This document shows, piece after piece, positions 10,044-23,030 of a stretch of DNA of 64,000 bases (positions are counted from its first letter, which is position 1; the number at the start of each line of letters is the position of its first letter). Made by a program: the position numbers and the translations under genes. The notes under the pieces were generated by a model, which was given only the letters and a program-made list of their open reading frames with translations, was not told the origin of the DNA and did not search any database. The stretch is from Chrysoporthe austroafricana (lineage: Eukaryota; Ascomycota; Sordariomycetes; Diaporthales; Cryphonectriaceae). Where the stretch lies: the NCBI GenBank assembly GCA_001051155.2, contig JYIP02000004.1:1241576-1305575 (forward strand), given 5' to 3'.

Positions 10044-12221
10044 ATGGCAGAACTTGCAAAAGCTGACAGCAGCAATGCTTTGCCTGCTCAGGCTCCTGTC
10101 CCCACTGAGAACAGCCCTGCAACAATGCCATCTGAGGCCCCGAAGCCTGCAGTTGCAAGCGAGGAGCAGTCCTCAGATCGCAGAATTCGCGACAACCACC
10201 GCAGCCAGCGACACAAAGGCAGAAGCGGTAAAGGTGGCCGAGGCGGACGGAGCAGTCGCGGCGGCCAAGGTGACTCCAGGTAAGTCCCCCTCTGGCCCTC
10301 CCTCACTTCCTTTGTCTGCTTGCACCCGTGGACTTCCAACTGAGTACCTGGCCAAGTGACTTCGACTGACCGAATCCTAAGGGGTGGCCATGCCCTCAAG
10401 ACAGACCGCCGTGAAATTTACGAGAACAACCGACAGCGCCGCGACAATCGGGGTGATGCTACAGCTACAGCTACAGCTACTGACGGCGAAGGCCCTACTA
10501 CTGAGCCAAAGAAACAATCCAACATGAGCATTGCCTTCTCCGCCGAGGAGATCGCTGCTGAAGACCGCCGACCTAAGCGCAAGGTTGCCGTACTTATTGG
10601 GTATGCAGGGACAGGCTACAAGGGCATGCAGATCAACCACAACGAGAAGACCATTGAGGGAGATCTGTTTGCTGCATTTGTCGCTGCAGGTGCCATCCAG
10701 AAGCGGAATGCTGATGACCCCAAGAAATCCAGTTTTGTGCGCTGTGCCAGGACTGACAAAGGCGTTCATGCTGCCGGCAATGTTATCTCCTTGAAGCTCA
10801 CCATTGAGGATACCGATATTGTGGAGAGGATCAACGATAACCTACCCGAGCAGATTCGTGTGTGGGGTCTACAACGGACGAATAATGCTTTCAACTGCTA
10901 CCAGTCTTGCGATTCGAGGTGGTACGAGTACCTCCTGCCGAGTTACACCCTTTTGCCACCCCACCCACAGACCTTCCTTGGAAAGAAGGTTATCGAGGCG
11001 GCGAAGGAGAAGGGTGTCTGGGAAGAGTGCCTCAAGGCTTGGGATGATGTCAAGGATTACTGGGACGAGGTGGAGAAGAACGACATCAAGCCTATACTTG
11101 ATGAATTGGACGACAAAACACGGGAGGAGGTTCTCCAGAAAATGCATGCTTCAGAGGATGCGCAAGGCAACCCACAGGAGGACGAGAGTGCACAGAAGAA
11201 GCGCAAGGCAGATGAAATGGACGAACCGGAAGCCAAGAAAGCCAAGACTGGAGACTCTTCAGAAGACAATGTCGGCCAGCCAAATACCGCATCTGAGGTC
11301 ACGGAGATTGAGGATGGAACTGATCCTAACGTGGAACCAGCTAGCCCCACCCGGGACGATGTGACGGACAAAGAAAACGACACAACCACTAGGCCCAAAT
11401 ACCAACCCACAGTCGCCGAGGCCGCTCTGAAAAAGATCAAGGCTGCTTATGTCGCCGCCAAGCGCCGATACCGCGTGACACCTGCTCGCATTGAGCAGCT
11501 GCAAGCCGCGCTGAACGTGTACCAGGGCACTAACAACTTCCACAACTATACGATCCAGAAGACTTTTAAGGACCCCTCCGCCAAGCGACATATCCGGTCC
11601 TTCGTCGTCAACCCAAAGCCCGTTCAGATCCGCGATACGGAGTGGCTGTCTCTCAAAGTCCACGGCCAGAGCTTTATGATGCATCAGATCCGCAAGATGG
11701 TCGCCATGGCCGTTCTGAGCGTGCGGTGCGCTGTCCCGCTCGAGCGTATCAGGCAGAGTTACGGCCCCACCAGGATTAGTATTCCTAAGGCGCCCGGCCT
11801 AGGTCTGCTGCTGGAGAGACCTGTGTTCGAGAGCTACAGCAAGAAGGCGCAGGAGAGTTTCGGCAAGGAGGCACTGAACTTCGACAAGTACGAGAAAGAA
11901 ATTGAGGAGTTCAAGCACCGGCAGATCTACACGCGGATCTGGGACACAGAGGAGAAAGATGCGTCGTAAGTCGCAGCTAATAATTCGAATTTTCATCTTG
12001 TGAGCTGGAGCTGACATTGATACAGGTTCCACGTATTCATCCACCAGCTTGATAGCTTTAACACGGACTACTTCCTGTGGGTCACAGCACACGGCTTTGA
12101 TGCTGCGTACGAGCCCAAGGAGAGACACGACCCGAAGCAGAAGCCGATGCTGAAGGCGTTGGAGCAGGAACTGGTGGGCGACGATGAGGATGCTCAGGAC
12201 GGCGGTGGTGACGAAGGTTGA
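10044..12221 (+). CDS. PUS1: tRNA pseudouridine synthase PUS1 (TruA family)
   Basis: Converts specific tRNA (and some snRNA) uridines to pseudouridine in the nucleus. There are three exons: 10044-10279, 10382-11965 and 12026-12221. Introns of 102 and 60 nt have GTAAGT donors, and all junctions are in phase, giving 671 aa. The N-terminus is Lys/Arg/Gly-rich (an RGG-like GGRGGRSSRGG run), probably for nuclear targeting or RNA binding. The catalytic-Asp motif ARTDKGVHA lies around residue 203. The second half of the TruA fold (NFHNYT, then MMHQIRKMVAMA) follows a long acidic/Lys-rich insert typical of eukaryotic Pus1. The C-terminal exon continues with FHVFIHQLDSF. It is longer than yeast Pus1 (about 540 aa) because of the insert and terminal extensions. 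The identification is secure. Confidence 0.95.
10280..10381 (+). other. PUS1 intron 1
   Basis: A 102-nt GT-AG intron (GTAAGT donor, TAAG acceptor). It splits an Arg codon AG/G, and the phase matches on both sides. Confidence 0.9.
11966..12025 (+). other. PUS1 intron 2
   Basis: A 60-nt intron (GTAAGT donor, ACAG acceptor). Without it the frame stops at once. Removing it adds 65 residues that continue the family's C-terminal region. Confidence 0.9.
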
Positions 12222-13081
12222 GCGCTTTGGCTATCATGTCCTAGGGTTTACATAATGGGCATTGAAGTCGGTCTGATCGTGTATCTCTGGACAACAAGTG
12301 GCCACCGTCATTGAAAAGCATAGGAGGCGTTTTAGAAAAGACAAAATGATACCATGATGGAAACTGCTCGCTAATTTTCACTGTGTTTTCTGATCAATGG
12401 TGTCTTTCTTTCATACTCGTTGATCAACTGCCCGCGTCTAGTCTGGGCCCAGAAGAGCTATGATCGTTTTCTCCATACGAGATCATGTAAGGGAATTGCG
12501 GTATAGGAAAGCTAAAAGCTAGCGAGTCACTGTCGAACGACGACGAGCCGGCGGCGGCGGCCCTGGTAGTCTGTCCCAAGATCCTCTCTTTTCTTATGGC
12601 ACAGCATCCATTTTTGCCCCACTTGCAGTAGTGGACTGGGATGTAGTGTGGATTTTGTAGTTACCGCTTCGACAGATTAGCACTGAGCGATGCCGGGACT
12701 CTTCCTTGGTAGTCGCGGTCATGGTGTGTCGATGGCCCTTCGTTGGTTGGCTTTCGGAAGTACTAACTCTTGGTTGTACCTTCAGGATGGGCGGGCTGTT
12801 TAGATATCTGAAAGTCCGGACAAAGTTGACTGACCTCCACCTGGCGATCAGAGATCAAGGCGAGTTTGTTCACAGATGTAGCCGTTCCGCCAGACATTGC
12901 GTTGGCTTGTTCCTAGTCAGTTCCACTCTCGTGGGACTGATCGTTTGTATGTTGTCCACGAAAGCCAGGGGAATTGACAGCCGCCCTCACCTTGTCAGTG
13001 AAACAGCAGGATAATGATAGGCAGAAAAAAATCTGAGCCATCTGGGTTCCACTGTCGATGACACGGGAGTAGGCTCATTAT
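12222..13081. other. intergenic region
   Basis: The 3' flanks of the convergent PUS1 and membrane-protein genes. I see no gene or distinct repeat. Confidence 0.5.
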
Positions 13082-14854
13082 TCATACCGGTGGCCGTTGG
13101 CTACTTCGGCTTGGCGTATTGGCTCGCGCAACGGATACGCTCGGCCTTCTAGGCAATATTCTTTCCGTATCTCCCCACTTGTGGTCTTCGACGCTGTACA
13201 GATACGTTGTGCTCCCTCCCTTCCCGATAACGGCCGCCACAACATCGCTACTCTCAGGGCCCTCACTGCGCACCTCGAACTCATACGTTACCTCGATCCG
13301 CAGCCGATCTTCCATAAGCAGTCGTTTCTGTCTCGATAAAATCCCGTTGTCGTTATCCATGGCGGCATACGTCAATTCGTTGGTCCGCCGGTACTTGCGT
13401 TTCCTCTCGAAGGACTGGAGGCTCAGGGGCACAAATGTCTGGTATAAACGCTCGGAGAAGTTCCTTGTCGTGGCGAACGCGAGGGGTAGAACGAGGGACG
13501 CGAGGCAGCCCGGAATGTAGCTGGCGAACCAGCTCTGAGCGGTGGATACGGAGAGGTCGGGCGCAGAGGCCTCCGCGAGCTGCTGGATCTTGTCGCGCTG
13601 GCTCTTGGCGGTGAGGATGTTGTAGACCTCGAAGAGGCTGGATGGTTTGTCAGTACACATATTCATGCGGCGGGGGTGCCTGGCAGCCTATCTGCTACCA
13701 AACTTCGCTCGATCCGTTTCCGGCCGTAACCTTACCACAACATGAGCAGAGGTATGAATGTTCGCACGATGAGATATTTGTCGTAGATGCCTCCCTGGCG
13801 TTGCTGAAGGGCGCCGAAGTGCGATCCGGGCTCGCTTCGCACGCGGCTGATGGCCATAATCCTCGTCCCTCCCGAGTCGGACCTGCTTCGGGCAACGGAT
13901 TCGTCTGAAGGCTGCCATACGTATTCGCGGCGCTGCTGGCTGTTCATTCGTCGGAAGAGTCGGCGGGTTTGTAAGAACTCGATAAGTATGAGAAACATCA
14001 TGAAAAGTGCGGTGATTAGGAAGAAGCAGTCTAGGCGAGAGTAAGCAAAGTTAAATTTAGAACATCCCCGGAGGTGTTTTCCGAGTTGGGGGGGATCTGG
14101 TGCTCTCGGCTCACAGAAGAAGTTTAACACAAAGCTGTACCACCAATAGGATTTCTGGATGCTGTCGATTTGGAGCAGGCACATCGATACTATAGCAGCT
14201 ATGATAGGGAATATCTTGCCCACTTCGCCGAAGATGATGAGGCATCGGTAAAAGCGTATGTCATCCTTCCACCCGTACACAGCCTGGGTGAGGCTGAAGG
14301 CCCAGAAACAAGCAAGACCAGACTCGGCGACGTAGCAGCCCCATCCTATAGATCATCGTCAGCTTTCCACTATTCTTCCTGGTCAGAAGGGCCCAGGCAC
14401 GTACGCATCGACGACATCACGAGATCAACTCCGGTGGAGCCATTTGTTGCGACTGTCGCTGGGCTGTCGGGGCTGGCCTGCACCGTTCTCAGACGCGTCC
14501 ACATGAGATCTTTGTAATGTCTGTCCACGGCATTGGTAAGTCGAGATGATCTTGAGCATCTGAGTCGGATAGACTTACAAACAATCATTGGCTTGCGATA
14601 TGATACTCGTGATTGTCGCGAGAAGGGTGATGCAAGAGATAATAAATATGACTGTTCGCCTCTTAGCTCAAAGAATCACATAAATTAGTCTACGGCCCTA
14701 TGGACCAGGCAAGCATTAAAGAGAACTGACAGCTGAGTCTCTCGTGAGCGCCCCAGAGCAGCCATATAAACAGACAATTGCTCAAAAGGCAACAACAGGA
14801 CCACACCAGCACGCCAGCAGCCGCTCCTGCTGCCCCATGGGGCAGTTGAGCCAT
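13082..14854 (-). CDS. multi-pass (probable 7TM) membrane protein of unknown function
   Basis: I do not recognise the family. The supported exons on the minus strand are 14661-14579, 14520-14405, 14345-13736 and 13637-13082. Their junction phases agree and their introns (58, 59 and 98 nt) are canonical. Upstream, ATG at 14854 opens a hydrophobic stretch that would supply the first helix, but I could not fix the donor joining it to 14661, so the 5' end is provisional. Predicted helices include VIFIISCITLLATIT, a pair around GCYVAESGLACFWAF and IFPIIAAIVSMCLL, LDCFFLITALFMMFLIL, TFIPLLMLCLFEVY and SYIPGCLASLVLP. That makes about seven with the N-terminal one. An Arg-rich loop (QQRREYVW) and a 150-residue soluble C-terminal tail follow. 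The layout resembles fungal GPCR-like proteins, but receptor function is only a guess. Confidence 0.7.
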
Positions 14855-16968
14855 TGTCTGCCGGACGGCGTGCTGACTTGAACGCTCTGAATGGCTTGAT
14901 AGCCTATCAAGCCGGCGATAGGTTTGCACGAAGTCAACGTGAAGAGATGTAGAAGGCAGAGATAGGGAAGAGGAAGGGGAAAACCCGGCCGAAGAAGGTG
15001 GACCTCCGCAAGTACCTAAGTAGATAGCCCCATTCCTTCGGTGACCGGCCAAGCTGCCGATTCTTTTTAAGATGCAAATCTTGGCCCCTGCACGTTGGGG
15101 TGAGGATCGCTGGTTACATCAGAAGATCGTGGTCTGTGCCAATTACGCCCTTCCCGGGATCAGAGGTGCGAGGCAAATGGTCTCCGCGAACCCAGTCCAT
15201 TATTGGAAACGGTTCGCCGTGCCATGTTGACGTCTCAGTCCCAAAATGGATTGCAGCTGCTTGGTCGCCAGGTATCGAAATCCTTAGATTGGTTCTGCTA
15301 GGCAGATCAGTTACGTTTTAGGATATCCATGCGACCTATATCGTAAGGTTGCCATAGTACTGTCGACTCGAGAATGCGCCCTCGTCTGAGACGCCAGGAA
15401 TTCTTGATCCTTTGAGTACCTAATTCTCTCAAACCCTCCACCATTCACGATGGCGAATTGCATTTGACGAACCGTTGAAGGAGGGACGTCCCCACTGATT
15501 CCCGTAAACATGGACTGATCTGGATCCGCACCGCCCTGGACCTATGACGGCGAATTCCGTCAAATTAAACGTCTCCAATAGAAAGTTACTGCCTCGGCAG
15601 AAGCCTCAGCCCCCCAACCTCCATGACTCTTGGTCTTGACGTAGATTTCCGGATATGACACGTAATTAACTCATCTGATCATTCCCATAAATCACATCAA
15701 CATGAAGCAGGACTGATTTCGATCCTTGAGCTAATTTCGGAAGGTATTCATCATCTCAGCCACGTTCACGGCCTCCAAAACCCACTGGAACTATAGGAGC
15801 AAGAGTATCACGAAGTATTTCTTGCGTTTCAAAAAAGGACGTCGACGGAGTGCAGTAGTTTCCTCTATACTCGTACTAGGTATACATAAAGGTAAGCGAG
15901 CTCGCTTATGTTGAACCCCAGCGACTAGGTCCACTTATACGCAGGCTGTGATAAGCACCCGGCTCTCCTTACGTGGTATGAATTCTTACAACAGCTCCAA
16001 AAGGACGGATCCAACCCAGCTGATTGGGAATGATGTGTGGTCTGTAAGTATAGGTCGCCCTCGGACAGTCCACAGTAATCAGGGGGTCTACCGTGATAGG
16101 TCAAAGCGTCTTTTTGGTGTGGAAGGGGGAGGGGGCTATATTACGGTAAGACGCTATCGAGTGAAAGTCTGGGAAAAGTTCGCCACAAAAACGGGAGTAT
16201 TATACTAGTAGTAGGAACACAGCCCTGATAATATGCTGGATAATGGTAGGAGCAACATTATCATCAAGGTTAGACATACAGAAGGCAAGAGACACCGAAC
16301 GCACATCCAAGAAAAAAAATCAAAGCACTCACTATCTCATTTTCGACCAAACACCAGCCCTTATCAGCGGGGAATCCTGGATCAGATTGTGCATGTTCGC
16401 CAATCTAGGATCTACGTAGTAATTATTACTTTAAAGTTGAGGGCCACAGAATTCTCCATCTAGGGCTCCATTGACTTCGTCGGGTTACATCTAGTTGCCT
16501 GACCTCAGGAGGCCCTTCATTCCGCACTTGAAGCTTAGCCAGGGCAACCAAGTCGCTGGCCTCAGCAGCATCGCGTTTTGCATGGCCGGCATTACGGCAC
16601 AGCAGACCACCAAAAATGCCCATGTTACGCGCATACTTACGCGTGCGGAGCGCGGGGTTTCCAAATGCCGGCATGCAATGCAACACTAACTTGACGCTCA
16701 CGTCGGTCTCAAGAAGCAATAAAGGGTGAATGATCGTCGATTGACTCCTACTAGAACGGTGTCGGGATCATGAATTCTCCGAGGTGTGCCATAGAGAATC
16801 GAATAAGATCTCTTGGATCACGACAGGACAGCTTCGCTAGGCTGCTTCGATGGCGAGGTGATTAATTATTACCTGCTTCGGTATCTAAACGTGTATACAC
16901 TAGAGGAGAGGCTTATCGCTAGGTATGCTCCTACTCACACCCGCACCTAATAGCTAACACGAACAAAT
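14855..16968. other. gene-poor stretch
   Basis: About 2.1 kb without a recognisable gene. The reading frames present are short, and most lack an ATG or a domain signature. The left end is probably promoter of the membrane-protein gene. Confidence 0.5.
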
Positions 16969-18965
16969 TTACGCCTTCTCCGCAATTTGGTCCTCCGCCG
17001 TGTGCCCAGCATTCGGCCTAGTTGTCCCCTTATACTCACTCTTCTTGAGGTTATTCCACAAGTCTTCTTCCTTATCCAGATGTCGGAAACACAGCCAGAA
17101 CGCCACACCACCCACCGCGGCGATGATAGCCACGGAGCCGTAGTTCCAGACCCAATTGGGATCGCCTGCCAACGGCGTGAACGCCTGACCGAGCGCGCTG
17201 GAGATGGCTGACATGAAGAGGTTGACAGCCATAACCATGGACTTCATGTTCTCGGGGGCCTTCGAGAAGGCGTACTCCAGCGACGTCGTGTTGGTAAAGA
17301 TCTCGGAGATGCCGACTAGCACGTAGGGCAGGCATTGCGCCCACACATTGATAGGGGCGATACACTCCTCGTCAGTGGTATGGTCCCCGCAGGGCGACAT
17401 CTTGTAGATGTAGTATTGCATCACAGCCGCAGCTATCATAGACAGAGAGGAGAAGAAGAAGCCTGTGGCCATCCGCTTGAGCGGTGTGAAGTTGAAGCCC
17501 ATCTTGCGGAAACCGGGATAGACTATCCTGTCGAGGATGGGAATTAGGATGACGATTGAGATGGGGTTGAGATTCTGGATGAGATCGTTCGGCGTGCCGT
17601 TGAGGACCATAGTCGAGGCTTGACTATGGCTTTGTGAGTATATTATTCCTATAGCTCTGGTGGATCAGAATTGGCACTTACGTCGTCAGGTTGTTGGTCA
17701 TCTGGTTATATGCAAGGAAGAAAATGGGCAGGAACAGGAACACAGTACACGCCTTCAATCCGCGTCGGACTTCATCAACCCAGGCGTCGTCATAAGTCAT
17801 CCAGCCGGGACGCTCATGCTCCGGTATCCTTGACGGGCGAACCGCATCCCAAGTGAACTCCCGCCTGAACTCGGCCGGGTTGAAGATGGTGGACAGCCAC
17901 TTGCCACGCATCGCCATGCCAAACATCTTGAGAAGCTTACCCAAGACGGAGCCAGTTGGCGGGCTAAGCGTGTAGTGCTTCCTCATGATCGCTAGGATGA
18001 TCGGGCAGACCGCGAACAGGATGGTAGGCAGCAGAAACGCCAGCCAGAAGCCGACATACAGTTCGACGTAGACCATGCCGATCTGACCGGCAAGCGAGCC
18101 AACGTTTATAGCAAAGTAGAAGTACAAAAAGATCCTCGTGTTGGTGACAGCTGGGTCGACGATCACACGCTCGCCTGATTTGAGCGTCTTGACGTACATC
18201 CTGCGATCGTGGTTCTGCTCGGCGAGCAAGGGCGCAACGTTAGCCTTGAAGAGCCCTGTGCCGATGCATAGAACCAGCATGCCGACAATGAAGGCCGCCA
18301 GCGCATTGGACTGGTGAACAATAACAGATGGAGCCGAGGCAGCAACAAGGATAACGTGAGCGATCATCGAAACACAGATGGCGATGTGAATCGTCTTGTA
18401 CCGACCGAGCTTAGCGTCTGCAAGCCAACCACTGCCATCCCGTTAGCGTTCATGCTGGTTTCCTTGTGAAAGACCTGGCGTCAGGGGAAGCTCACCCGAA
18501 GAGAGGGACCAAGTAGGCGAAGAATTGGTTCGTGAGGGAGATTCCCTGGCCGGCACGACTTCCCAAGCCTAGAGCACCAGACTGACCTCCATGGCCATAC
18601 CCAGCACCAGTATTGGATCCCTCAGGTAAACCGTGCACCACGAAATTGGTATATAGAATGCTTGAGCCGTAGTAGGAGAACCGTTCAGCAAGCTCGCAGA
18701 CAGCGACCGAGTAGGCAGACCAACTAATCTTGCCAGAAACCCGGCGAAGCCTGTGCATCTCCTCTTCAGTCGGCGTCTCGCCAACAAGACCGTCATCGCC
18801 TTCAGAAGAGCCGGCACTGAGGTCGACGATGTGGTTCGCGTCCAAGCTGCCCTTGCCAGCCTTGAGCTCTTCGACCGTGCCCAAAGGTGGACCAGGCTCT
18901 AGGCCTTCCCGGGCCAGCTCGGCCTGGGCGAGCTCTGCTCTATCCAGATTCACAGTTTGCGACAT
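16969..18965 (-). CDS. POT/PTR2-family proton-coupled oligopeptide transporter
   Basis: Plasma-membrane H+ symporter that imports di- and tripeptides. Three exons, 18965-18496, 18431-17682 and 17623-16969, with introns of 64 and 58 nt in correct phase, give 624 aa, the usual size for fungal PTR2. The N-terminal 60 residues are hydrophilic. The first membrane helices carry CELAERFSYYGSS, which corresponds to the family's E-x-x-E-R-F-x-Y-Y-G proton-coupling motif (here CELAERF). The second exon includes WLADAKLGRYKTI, matching the PTR signature. FLAYNQMTNNL is the conserved helix 7 motif. The product ends in a short charged tail (TAEDQIAEKA). Regulation is not visible in the upstream region. 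The family is certain. The exact substrate range is not. Confidence 0.94.
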
Positions 18966-21900
18966 CGTTGGCGCGTGAGTGGGGAGGTGAGGCGGAAACT
19001 CAATTGAGCGGACAGTTCCCAGGGACGAGACTCGGACACATTAGGGACTGGGTCTAATTTGTAGCCTGTGGGAGGTCGTGTGACAGCTACCATGGGATAT
19101 TCCCTTATCGTACCCAGCCCACCCACCTACGATATTAGACGAGAAGAGATGGTAATTGCTACCTGCCCTTTATTCTGGCGTGACGGTCTCGATTTCAGAC
19201 CATCCCCACGCACATCTGAAGATGGGAACAGGGAACCCTGCATTCAGGTCTGGGGAACGTGACATCGCTGGTCGTCTTGCACAAGCCTTTGGCCACTAGA
19301 TCACTCTATAGGAGATCTCCGGCGCAAAGACGATCCAGCGACGTCAAATCGACTGGCTCCGGGGGAAGTTGCCTTGGGTCTAGTGTGGCACGAATTTTTC
19401 AGCTCTTGAGGCACACCTATGGAGAAATTAGATAGGCCTCGCAACCCACAGAATCCAACATTGGGCCAGTCTCGCTCGTGATCTTCTGACAAGGATCGAA
19501 AGTTCGAACATGAGATGCGGTGATCCCATCGCGGGATGGTTGAGCTCCTGATTAATCGCCAAGTCGCAATCCCTGAAGACGTTAAGCGCTAGGCGACTTG
19601 GCAAATGCCAGTGAGCCCGCGCCCGAGTCTTGTTAGAGACTGGGACTGCTTTATCGTCTTGGCAAAAAAAAAAAGTGAATTTTTCAGGGAATCTTTTTCT
19701 TTTCAAAGTTCCCAACTGATAAGCCTGACCGGGGTAGAACCATTCGTCTCACGCATCCGTGACTAATTCGAGTGACGCTCACTGTGGAGGAGATCTCGTC
19801 GTTCTAGAAGCTCACGACGCCCTGCGCCAGGACTATTGTACACAGCCGCCCTTCTTTGGTGATAATAGGGTGCCGTGCAGAAGATACCATCTCTGGATCG
19901 AAGGAACGGTGGCACACGAGGGTATTAGCACAATAAGTCGAGGCACCTGTTTTCTCAGCCTTTCTTTGGATGCCATTGCCAACTAGCTCTTGGCATCATG
20001 ATAGCCGAAACGCCACCGAACCTCAGTGGCTCTAGAAGGATTCTAGTGCTATTCCCTGGCAGTATCACACTCCTGAGAAACTTCGATAGTAAGCTGCCAA
20101 GCCTTCGTGATCACCCAGGCATGGAACACCTTCTGCTTCAAGTAAAGATGTTTCAACCGGCGAGACATTCACAAGGGGCGCGGGTCTTGGCAGGTGGGAG
20201 GCAGATATCAACGACTTACTGGGTGCCCAGACAGTACGCCGCAACGGCCAAGAGTTGTAGGTAGTACGTGGCGGAGGACGCAATAATGTCTGGCCTCAGG
20301 CTCCACTTGTCCGACCTGTGGCGTTCACGGCCGCGCCAAAACCTACAGATACCCTGTCCCTGCTTGCATTTGGCCAAGCCGCTAATTGACTTCACACCCA
20401 ACTTCATTTTTGATATCTGATGGTGGCCACTCACGAGCTGGCCTACGGAGACTGTAAAGGGTATTAAACAAGGTGTAACTGGGAGAGGGCCCAGACACAT
20501 ACCGCCTGTGTCCTTAGTGACAAGCCACCATCACACCAGTATAGCGATAATAGCATGGGAGGTTGACGCTCAGAGAGTGAAAATATTCGTCAGCCTGGTA
20601 TCAACGCCTGCACGCTCAAACTAACAATGAGTACAATACATGCCGCAACCTGAATGAATCTAGATTGGAACGATGGAGCGTCCCATACCATTTCGTCACT
20701 TATTTTGAATCATCGGATCATTACCCCGACATCCATCTGCCTAAGCTGTTCATAGGTTCCCCTCCTGTCCGATACTGAGAAGCATTATGATCATTCGTAC
20801 AGAATTGGCAGATCCTGTAGTTACCGAAGAGGTCTGCCCTGCAGGGTTCTCCCCAGTGAATCGGGTCATCGCACATGCAGTAAGGAGCATACTGTGGCGT
20901 GCGGTAGTTGTTGAAGGGCACGTAATAAAAATGCATCTTTAAAGTGAAAAATCGTCAATGAAGCTTGTTACAGCCGTTAGGTGCTAAGAGTGAGGTTAAA
21001 TGGCTCAAGTACTGAAGTTGCAGTAGTATTCGCTCTGATAGAATCGAAGTCTGTCTGCTTGGATCACTGAGATGACTTCAGAGATAAGTGATTTATATTT
21101 AGCACGAAATGTCGATTACTTCGAGCATGATGACTTGTCTAGCGTGTGACTCGACACCACTCACGTAGACAAGACGTAAAGCGTTTCTTATAATCCTCCT
21201 AAATAGCGGCGACTCGAGGAATACTAGCAGTCACATCGGCTTTCTTAATGTTTGAGTACATTTACTTTAGAATCTAGTCGATCGCAAGGGGAAAATGGTC
21301 GTAAGTGTCAGTACCCTCAATGAGTACATACGTAGAGTCTCGCATGGCCGCGACAACGATAGAGATGTGAACCTTCAAATTTCGCAACTGGCACGTCTCT
21401 GTTGGATTGTTTAATACTGTAATATTATGCATGAGATGCTGCGTACTATGATCTAACGTCTTCTTATGGTCTCCCTTGACTCGATTTCTGACTGAGCGGG
21501 GCGGTGCTCGAATGAGTTGCCAGGCGGCGTCGGAGCGAGTTGTTATCTGACTTCCCACAACAAATCCCATCATTACGCCCTTGCCCAGACAAATCATCTG
21601 TTAATGGCTAGTCAGTAACCATTTGGGCGTCATAATGGAAAGAGATTGTGACTCGCAGTGCAATGTACCCAATAGACCACGAAGTCCCTGAATCATTCAT
21701 CCCATCCACCTCATGGAGTCAGCTGGAAGCGCTTGGATGCCCAAGCTGCCCTCACCCGTAAGGCTCAGGCAAAGGCAACGAGAGGTGGCATACTCGATCG
21801 CCTGGCACGGCGATCAGGCCACATTCTGCTAGCATGACCACATATACGTCTGTATTCAGTGTGATCTCTCCATGGGGCTAGCTTTTCTGCGACATGTTCA

Positions 21901-22026
21901 AACCAGGTGCCCGTCAAGTAGCGATTAATCCGAGGACGATGAATATAGTTCCTCGGGCACTTGAGCTTCCTGTGGTGGTGCTGTGTTCGTCGAAACAGAT
22001 CCATCAGGCAAATTCGAGCAGGCTTT
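18966..22026. other. 3-kb gene-poor stretch
   Basis: No recognisable gene over 3 kb. An A-run occurs near 19665. One short Cys-containing frame (20721-20936, minus) is listed separately. The remaining frames are short and unconvincing. Confidence 0.5.
20721..20936 (-). CDS. hypothetical small Cys-containing protein or exon
   Basis: A 71-codon frame with an ATG. Its spacing C-x-C-x8-C-x10-C-x2-C (CMCDD, GEPC, RICQFC) and aromatic content look less random than the other short frames nearby. It has no signal peptide of its own, so if real it may be the last exon of a small secreted protein whose first exon I could not place. I cannot assign a function. It may also be chance. Confidence 0.2.
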   Translation of the reverse strand: MHFYYVPFNNYRTPQYAPYCMCDDPIHWGEPCRADLFGNYRICQFCTNDHNASQYRTGGEPMNSLGRWMSG

Positions 22027-22614
22027 CTAAGTCGTCCCGTTTCCCTTTGGTGGTGCTGCACTCGTCGGAACGGCCCCTGCCGCCGGAGGTTGTGCCAATG
22101 GCCCCACAACATATTGCCCGTAACCTCCACCGGCGCTGACGTACTGCTGTCGAGTCTTCGAGCGCAGCTGGTTCAGGATCTCGGTCACGGTCTGCACATC
22201 GGCTTCGATGGTCTCTTCTAGCTGGCGGCCGCCCTCGTCGGGCTTTCGCATGGGCCCGACGATCCAGAGCTCACGGATCCGACGTGTCAGAGCAAGCAGG
22301 TTTTCGACACCTTTGATCTGCACTGCGGGGTCAGCTGAATCAGGAAAATGATGGGAGGTCGGCACTGGCGTACGAGCCTCTGGGTCTCCAGCTGCATAGC
22401 CATGCTATTGTGAGCGGCCTGGCCAATGGAGGCCTTGTTGGTGATGCGGTCCGTCGCGATGGCAACGAGCTTTTGATAGGCCTGAAGTATCTCGGCGATG
22501 GTCTCGCCCTCTCGGACTGATCGATCAGCATGGTCAGCGTGCAGCACCAGCGGAGCTCTAGGGTTTTCGCTTACACATGAGAGACGTCGTGGTCGCCTGC
22601 GGGTTGCGCTCCAT
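22027..22614 (-). CDS. MED22: Mediator complex subunit 22 (Med22/Surf5)
   Basis: Head-module subunit of Mediator, which bridges transcription factors and RNA polymerase II in the nucleus. Three exons, 22614-22575, 22516-22374 and 22317-22027, with introns of 58 and 56 nt, give 157 aa. The N-terminus MERNPQATTTSLM is followed by GETIAEILQAYQKLVAIAT and, across the second junction, QRLIKGVENLLALTRRIRELWI. This matches the Surf5/Med22 helix pattern in which a paired coiled coil ends with a leucine-rich LTR..K/R..W segment. The acceptor before ATC (22317) was chosen because it restores this conserved segment in phase. The C-terminus is a low-complexity Gly/Ala/Pro tail. It is transcribed in the same direction as, and just downstream of, the metacaspase gene. 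No functional link is implied. Confidence 0.88.
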
Positions 22615-23030
22615 CGTGACGGGCCTTGAATCGCCTGGCGGGGATAATTCGAGACTGGGCTTGCGAGAGAGCTGCACACAAAGAGATGGAGACTTGTTGG
22701 CAATGGACTGCGTTGCGTTGGGTCTGAGTTGTTAAGCTGTGGCCCGAGAAAGGCTAGGAAGGTCTGCTAGTGGAGGTGCAGTCCAGTCTGCTGAGTCATC
22801 ACCCATCATCAGCCCCACATTTTTCCGTCCCATCGCAACAGAGACGCCTTCAACCTCCCACCCTCCCAAACAAGCTTTCAGGCCTAATCTGAATGTCCAT
22901 GGGTTTTCCCTACCGTCCAAAAGAACACTAATGAGAAGGTTATATACATGAACCCCTTTCCCCACTACCTTGATCTCTCCGGACTCCCATGTGGACCCTA
23001 CCCTCTCGGTGCCATTCCCGGCACGAGGCG

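Noticed and set aside
16426..16719. 97-codon minus-strand frame
   Set aside because: No recognisable family and no exon partners. A decayed fragment is possible but not supportable.
21765..22130. Basic 121-codon frame overlapping the MED22 3' end
   Set aside because: It reads the same strand in a different frame through the low-complexity tail of MED22 and has no family likeness.
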